The notes below the pieces were generated by a model that saw only the letters and a program-made list of their open reading frames with translations, did not search any database and was not told the origin of the DNA. From DAONJL01 sp035405645 [NCBI: bacterium] (GTDB lineage Bacteria > JAGOBX01 > DAONJL01), in contig DAONJL010000047.1 in NCBI GenBank assembly GCA_035405645.1, positions 1-19,720 on the forward strand: DNA of 19,720 bases. Reading direction: 5' to 3'. Both the position numbers and the translations under genes were made by a program. Numbering within the stretch: the first letter of the stretch is position 1; each line of letters opens with the position of its first letter. Positions 15,910-19,720 of the stretch are shown here, one piece after another.

Positions 15910-16882
15910 TTTATCGATTTGTATATTAAATTGGAATACAAAAGATTTAACGATTAAATGCATTGAATCAATTAAGTATAATACAAAAAAAATTAATTAT
16001 GAAATTATTTTAGTTGATAATGGCTCAAATGATGGACTTTATGATTTTGTTAAATATAAATATCCGGAAATTATACTTTTACGGAATTCTGAAAATTTAG
16101 GTTTTTCAAAAGGAAATAATCAAGCTTTGAAAATTTTTCGAGGAAGATATGCATTATTACTAAATAGTGATACAGAAATAAAAGATAAATGTCTTGATTT
16201 AATGGTAGAATATTTAGATAATGATAAGGATGTAGGAATTGGTTTTTGTAAAATGTATTATCCAGATGGTTCTCTTTATTTAAATATGCATAATGAATTT
16301 CCGAATTGGCGAAATGTGTTAGCAGAAAGAAGTATTATTACAGAATTATTTTTTAAATCGAAATTACATAATTTTTTTTATCGAAAGTATTATGTGATAG
16401 ATTCGAAAAAATATGAAGAAGATAATGATTCTTGTGCGTGGGGTTTAGGTGCTTTTTTGATGATACGCAGAAAATTATTAGAAAAAATAGGATTTATCGA
16501 TGAAAATTTTTTTAGTTTTTTCGAAGAAATAGATTATTGCAAACGCTGCATAGAAGCAGGCTGGAAAGTAAAATATTATCATAGACCAGTAGTAATTCAT
16601 TACACAGCAAAGAGTTTAGTTCAGGAATATCCGAAAATGACGCAGGTCTGGCATCATTCCCGATTTTATTTTTTTTCTAAACATTATGGAATTTTTTCAA
16701 TGTTATTTTTAAAATTTATCACAGCAAGTGGTATATTAGTTCGTTTTTATAAAATAAAAAAACAACTTGAAAAATGTAGTTCTTCAGAAGAAAGAAAGAA
16801 ATTACAAGATTTGTTTGAAAGTTATAAGAAAATATTTAAGATGAGTATTTTATTTCCGAAATATAAAATTAATTATTATTAA
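15902..16882 (+). CDS. GT2 family glycosyltransferase (rhamnosyltransferase-like)
   Basis: 326 residues of GT-A fold. MIDLSICILNWNTKDLTIKCIESI is the GT2 opening, EIILVDNGSNDG holds D39, RNSENLGFSKGNNQAL is the characteristic 'N.G.a.g.N.g' loop, and ALLLNSDTEI holds the metal site (N88, S89, D90). GAFLMIRRKLLEKIGFIDE and FFSFFEEIDYCKRCIEAGW (residues 202-220) contain the catalytic-base region, with E208-E209 in place of the more common E-D. A basic C-terminal helix (RFYKIKKQLEKC) may contact the membrane. Closest in style to WcaE/RfbF-type rhamnosyltransferases of O-antigen clusters; the donor cannot be fixed. The start overlaps the previous stop by 8 nt. It ends a run that began at 13348. 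A 106-nt gap with a tandem repeat follows. Confidence 0.88.
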   Translation: MIDLSICILNWNTKDLTIKCIESIKYNTKKINYEIILVDNGSNDGLYDFVKYKYPEIILLRNSENLGFSKGNNQALKIFRGRYALLLNSDTEIKDKCLDLMVEYLDNDKDVGIGFCKMYYPDGSLYLNMHNEFPNWRNVLAERSIITELFFKSKLHNFFYRKYYVIDSKKYEEDNDSCAWGLGAFLMIRRKLLEKIGFIDENFFSFFEEIDYCKRCIEAGWKVKYYHRPVVIHYTAKSLVQEYPKMTQVWHHSRFYFFSKHYGIFSMLFLKFITASGILVRFYKIKKQLEKCSSSEERKKLQDLFESYKKIFKMSILFPKYKINYY

Positions 16883-16923
16883 AAGGACGGTAGTTTTTTA
16901 AAGTATTTTAATTTAATGAGTGC

Positions 16924-16967
16924 TTTTTTAAAATTGATAATTTTATTTTTTTAAAATAGATAATTTT
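16924..16967 (+). repeat. Two-copy tandem repeat, period 23
   Basis: Copies at 16924-16944 and 16947-16967 are 21 nt each and differ at one base (AAAATTGATAA versus AAAATAGATAA); each starts with six T and ends with four T. They sit in the short leader of the ICMT-like gene, upstream of GAGGG (16972-16976). Function is unknown; replication slippage in AT-rich DNA is the simplest origin. Confidence 0.6.
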
Positions 16968-16988
16968 TTTTGAGGGTCAATAAACATA

Positions 16989-17720
16989 ATGGCTTTATTA
17001 AAAGATTTTTTTATCAAAGAAGGAAATTTTCTTTTTAGGTGGAGAAGTTATATACCGTTATTATTTATTCTTATTATCTTTATTAGTTTGCAAAATTTTT
17101 ACTATCCGAAAAATAAACATAATTACGATGTATTGTGGGAATTTGTTTGTTTGGGAATTTCTTTATTTGGATTAAGCATAAGAATTGTGACTGTTGGTTT
17201 TACTCCAGAAGGGACATCAGGTCGAAATACAGAAAAGCAAATTGCTGAACAATTAAATACAACTGGGTTATATTCAATTGTTCGTAATCCACTTTATTTA
17301 GGCAATTTTTTTATGTGGGTTGGTCCAGCATTATTTCCTCGTAATATCTTTGTAAGTATTTTAATATTTATTATTTTTTTCTTATATTATGAACGAATTA
17401 TATATGTTGAAGAAGAATTTTTGTTAAAAAAATTTGGCAATGATTATAAAAAATGGGCTGAAAAAACGCCTTTGTTTATTCCAAATTTTAAATTATGGAA
17501 AAAACCAGAACAAAAATTTTCGTATAAAAAAGTAATTAAAAAAGAATATAACGGATTTTTTGCTTTGATTTGTGTATTTACTTTGTTAGAAATAATTGGT
17601 GATTATTTTGTTCAAAAATATTTGGAATTTGATAAAATATGGTTAATTTTATTTGTTATTAGTTTCATTATTTTTATTTCTATAAAAATTTTAAAAAAAT
17701 TTACAAAGTTCCTCAATTAA
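16989..17720 (+). CDS. ICMT/PEMT-family membrane methyltransferase, candidate lipid phosphate methyltransferase
   Basis: 243 residues with about six hydrophobic segments. The core is the isoprenylcysteine carboxyl methyltransferase pattern: GLYSIVRNPLYLGNFFMW (R99-N100-P101 where RHP is usual), then EEEFLLKKFGNDYKKWAEKT and PLFIP. The opening (EGNFLFRWRSYIPLL) and VGFTPEGTSGRN belong to a bacterial subgroup that I recall beside phosphoethanolamine transferase genes. Leptospira LmtA, a lipid A 1-phosphate methyltransferase, belongs to the same broad family. SAM-dependent methylation of a membrane lipid phosphate is therefore a reasonable inference, not shown by sequence alone. The protein is in the inner membrane. 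GAGGG at 16972-16976 is the likely ribosome site. The next gene begins 15 nt after its stop, suggesting joint action on the same lipid. Confidence 0.75.
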   Translation: MALLKDFFIKEGNFLFRWRSYIPLLFILIIFISLQNFYYPKNKHNYDVLWEFVCLGISLFGLSIRIVTVGFTPEGTSGRNTEKQIAEQLNTTGLYSIVRNPLYLGNFFMWVGPALFPRNIFVSILIFIIFFLYYERIIYVEEEFLLKKFGNDYKKWAEKTPLFIPNFKLWKKPEQKFSYKKVIKKEYNGFFALICVFTLLEIIGDYFVQKYLEFDKIWLILFVISFIIFISIKILKKFTKFLN

Positions 17721-17735
17721 ATAATAAATTCAAAT

Positions 17736-19328
17736 ATGTTAAAAGCATTCACTCAAAAAAAAATTTTACAATTCTCACTTATAAAATTTATTTTTTCCCT
17801 ATCGTTATTTTTTACTATATTTGATAATTTTGCTTTTTATAGAAACATTCTAAAATATTATCCACTTCAATTAGAAAATTTATTGTTTTTATTATCAATT
17901 ATATTTCTTTTGTTTTGTAGTATAAATATTGTCCTGTTGCTATTTTGTTTTAGAAGCATTTGTAAACAAGTTGCAATTTTATTTTTAATAATTTCTGCAG
18001 TTGTTTCTTATTTCAGTGATTCTTATAATGTTGTGATTGACCATACTATGATTCAAAATGTTTTACAGACAAATAAAAAAGAAGCTTTTGAATTATTAAA
18101 TTTAAAATTGTTTGGCTATTTATTTTTTTTAGGTATTTTACCATCATTTTTTTTTATATTTATAAAAATTGAAAAAAAATCGTTTGGAAAAGAAATTTTA
18201 GAAAAATTAAAATTATTAATTGGAATAATTATTATTGTTGTTATCACAATTCTAATATTTGGAAAATATTATGCAACATTTTTTAGAGAACATAAAGAAT
18301 TACGATATTATGCAAATCCAACTTATTATGTTTATTCTTTATATAAATATATTGAAATAAATGTAAAATCGCAAACAAAAATAAAAACCAGAGTTGCAGA
18401 AGATGCATTTATTCCGCAATCAGAAAGAGGAAGAAAATTGTGTATTTTAGTAATAGGTGAAGCAGCAAGAGCGGATAGATTTTCATTAAACGGTTATCAT
18501 CGTAATACAAATCCATTATTATTAACTGAAAAAGAAAACATTGTAGTTTTTTCTGATTTTTTCTCCCTTGCTACTTCGACTGCTACCTCATTGCCTCTTA
18601 TTTTTTCTTTTTATAATAGTTATGAGAAAGCGACAAGAAGAGAGAATGTTTTAGATGTGTTAATGCGCTGCGGTGTAAATATTTTGTGGCGTGATAATAA
18701 TAGTAGTTCAAAAGGAGTTGCTGCTGATAGTATATATCAAAGTTTCGTTGATACAAATAATTTTGATGAAATTATGTTGAATGGTTTAACAGAATATATT
18801 GAAAATAAAAAAAGTGGTGATATACTGATTGTTTTACATCAATTAGGTTCACACGGACCGAAATATAATATTCGATATCCAGAAGAATTTGCGCTATTTA
18901 AACCATTGCCAGCAGCAAATACTCCATTAGAAAAATGGACAAAAGAAGAATTAGATAATGCTTACGATAATACAATTTTATATACTGATTATTTTTTGTA
19001 TAAAGCAATAGAATTATTAAAAATGTATTCAGATAAATATAAAACAATTTTAATTTATACATCAGACCACGGTGAGTCATTAGGAGAAAAAGGAATATTT
19101 CTTCACGGCTTACCAATGATAATTGCTCCAAAAGAACAAAAGCATATTATGACATTTATTTGGTTTGGGGAATTATATAAATCAGAAATAGATATAAATA
19201 TATTACGAGATAAAGCATCCAGAGAGCATTTTGACCATAAAATTATACCACACACCTTATTAGGCTTTTTTAAAGTAAAGACCAAAATTTATAATCCAGT
19301 CTTAGATGTCTTTAATGTCTCTAAATAA
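17736..19328 (+). CDS. EptA/MCR-type phosphoethanolamine transferase lacking the usual disulfide cysteines
   Basis: 530 residues, normal for the family. The N-terminal part has about five membrane segments and the conserved DNFAFYRNILKYYP and VIDHTMIQNVLQTNKKEA. The catalytic sulfatase-fold domain, facing the periplasm, starts near residue 225. GEAARADRFSLNGYHRNTNP gives metal ligand E242; SLATSTATSLPLIFS gives nucleophile T282; HQLGSHGPKYNIRYP gives H373; AYDNTILYTDYF follows; YTSDHGESLG gives D444 and H445, and FLHGLP gives H457. By family it moves phosphoethanolamine from phosphatidylethanolamine to lipid A or core sugars, lowering negative charge. The three cysteine pairs of EptA/MCR enzymes are absent here (positions equivalent to the first pair are L278 and L288); C312 is the only cysteine in the catalytic domain beyond C236. 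No Shine-Dalgarno precedes the ATG. Polymyxin resistance is a possible but unproven effect. Confidence 0.88.
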   Translation: MLKAFTQKKILQFSLIKFIFSLSLFFTIFDNFAFYRNILKYYPLQLENLLFLLSIIFLLFCSINIVLLLFCFRSICKQVAILFLIISAVVSYFSDSYNVVIDHTMIQNVLQTNKKEAFELLNLKLFGYLFFLGILPSFFFIFIKIEKKSFGKEILEKLKLLIGIIIIVVITILIFGKYYATFFREHKELRYYANPTYYVYSLYKYIEINVKSQTKIKTRVAEDAFIPQSERGRKLCILVIGEAARADRFSLNGYHRNTNPLLLTEKENIVVFSDFFSLATSTATSLPLIFSFYNSYEKATRRENVLDVLMRCGVNILWRDNNSSSKGVAADSIYQSFVDTNNFDEIMLNGLTEYIENKKSGDILIVLHQLGSHGPKYNIRYPEEFALFKPLPAANTPLEKWTKEELDNAYDNTILYTDYFLYKAIELLKMYSDKYKTILIYTSDHGESLGEKGIFLHGLPMIIAPKEQKHIMTFIWFGELYKSEIDINILRDKASREHFDHKIIPHTLLGFFKVKTKIYNPVLDVFNVSK

Positions 19329-19720
19329 TTAGAAAACCAATCATTGCGTCCTTTCTTTTTTTATAAAATTTTGTAATGTTCAGGCATATATATTTGCTCT
19401 AATAATTATCCTTAAAAGAAAATTTTTGATATAATTTATAAATAACTCATAAACAATTAATTTAAAAAAGTGATATTAATGTATTTGTTATTTCGATTTT
19501 TCGAAATACACTACTTTGCAATTTATCTCTTCTATCTTTTTTTCTTTCTTATATCATATATTTATTATTTGCTATTTTACCATATCTCATTTTTATCATC
19601 TTAATTTTGCTGGATAAATTCTTTATAATATGTCCCTAATTTTTTTTACTTACAATATTTAATTTTGCTATTTTTGCTGTTTCATCATCTGTTTGTTCTT
19701 TTCTAAAAAATTATTAAATT
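19329..19720 (+). other. Non-coding or decayed stretch after the last gene
   Basis: 392 nt without a credible gene. No strong intrinsic terminator follows the stop at 19328. TGATATAAT at 19427-19435 has the form of an extended -10 element but no good -35 and no gene behind it in the window. An 8-bp-stem hairpin with a TTTT loop lies at 19489-19508. From about 19510 on, the sequence is pyrimidine-rich; its reverse complement has A-rich coding-like stretches (for example DETAKIAKLNIVSKKN) broken by stops, so a decayed minus-strand gene is possible but not supported enough to annotate. Confidence 0.4.
19489..19508 (+). repeat. Short perfect hairpin
   Basis: TATTTCGA and TCGAAATA form a perfect 8-bp stem around a TTTT loop. 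It is not followed by a T-run on the + strand; it lies 160 nt beyond the last gene. A related, imperfect version occurs near 11814-11833. Possibly a short dispersed element; weak. Confidence 0.3.

Noticed and set aside
2956-19285. Minus-strand open frames overlapping the genes
   Set aside because: They are low-complexity, Leu/Tyr/Phe-rich shadows lying opposite clearly conserved plus-strand proteins.
19510-19720. Minus-strand gene at the window end
   Set aside because: Coding-like stretches on the reverse complement are short, broken by several stops, and match no family I recognise.
1-19720. CRISPR arrays, tRNA or rRNA genes, insertion sequences, prophage genes
   Set aside because: No regularly spaced repeats, RNA-gene-like GC-rich segments, transposase motifs or phage proteins were seen.

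Overview
This is an extremely AT-rich window in which every convincing gene lies on the + strand. It reads as a surface-glycan / lipopolysaccharide-type biosynthesis locus. The last gene encodes an EptA/MCR-type phosphoethanolamine transferase and the one before it an ICMT-like membrane methyltransferase. This pair points to a Gram-negative envelope with a phosphorylated lipid anchor. Two B12-binding-type radical SAM enzymes, and the absence of the usual disulfide cysteines in the EptA homologue, suggest an anaerobe. The species or phylum cannot be named from the sequence.

Layout. (1) 1-1949: the 3' part of a large polytopic membrane protein whose C-terminus resembles YfhO-type proteins; the window edge cuts its 5' end. 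(2) 1956-6728: a tightly packed block of a CgeB-like glycosyltransferase with C-terminal TPRs, a B12/radical SAM protein with an extra C-terminal domain, a small GT4-like glycosyltransferase coupled by an ATGA overlap, and an unrecognised protein with TPR-like helices. (3) 6823-9575: nucleotide-sugar genes. These are an extended SDR, an overlapping CapF-C-terminus-like cupin, a small ArsR-type regulator, a perfect 28-bp palindrome, and a UDP-GlcNAc 2-epimerase-like gene starting at TTG behind a consensus Shine-Dalgarno sequence. Together they resemble part of the UDP-N-acetyl-L-fucosamine branch (CapF split in two, plus CapG; no CapE in view). (4) 9569-9984: the N-terminus and probable decayed remainder of a GT2 gene. 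(5) 9985-15909: two glycosyltransferases, a frameshifted methyltransferase and a second B12/radical SAM protein. All four carry the same accessory Rossmann-like module of about 90 residues, at the C-terminus in three and the N-terminus in one. (6) 15902-16882: an intact GT2 glycosyltransferase. (7) 16989-19328: the ICMT-like methyltransferase and the EptA-like transferase, probably acting on the lipid anchor. (8) 19329-19720: no gene recognised.

How it fits together (inference): the SDR, cupin and 2-epimerase make an activated deoxy-amino sugar. The glycosyltransferases assemble the glycan on the cytoplasmic face. The radical SAM enzymes and the methyltransferase decorate a precursor or the glycan. 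The last two genes modify lipid phosphates in the membrane. Many junctions are overlapping or nearly so, which implies translational coupling. Two broken genes in the middle show that this part of the cluster is being remodelled or decaying (the frameshift could also be a sequence error).
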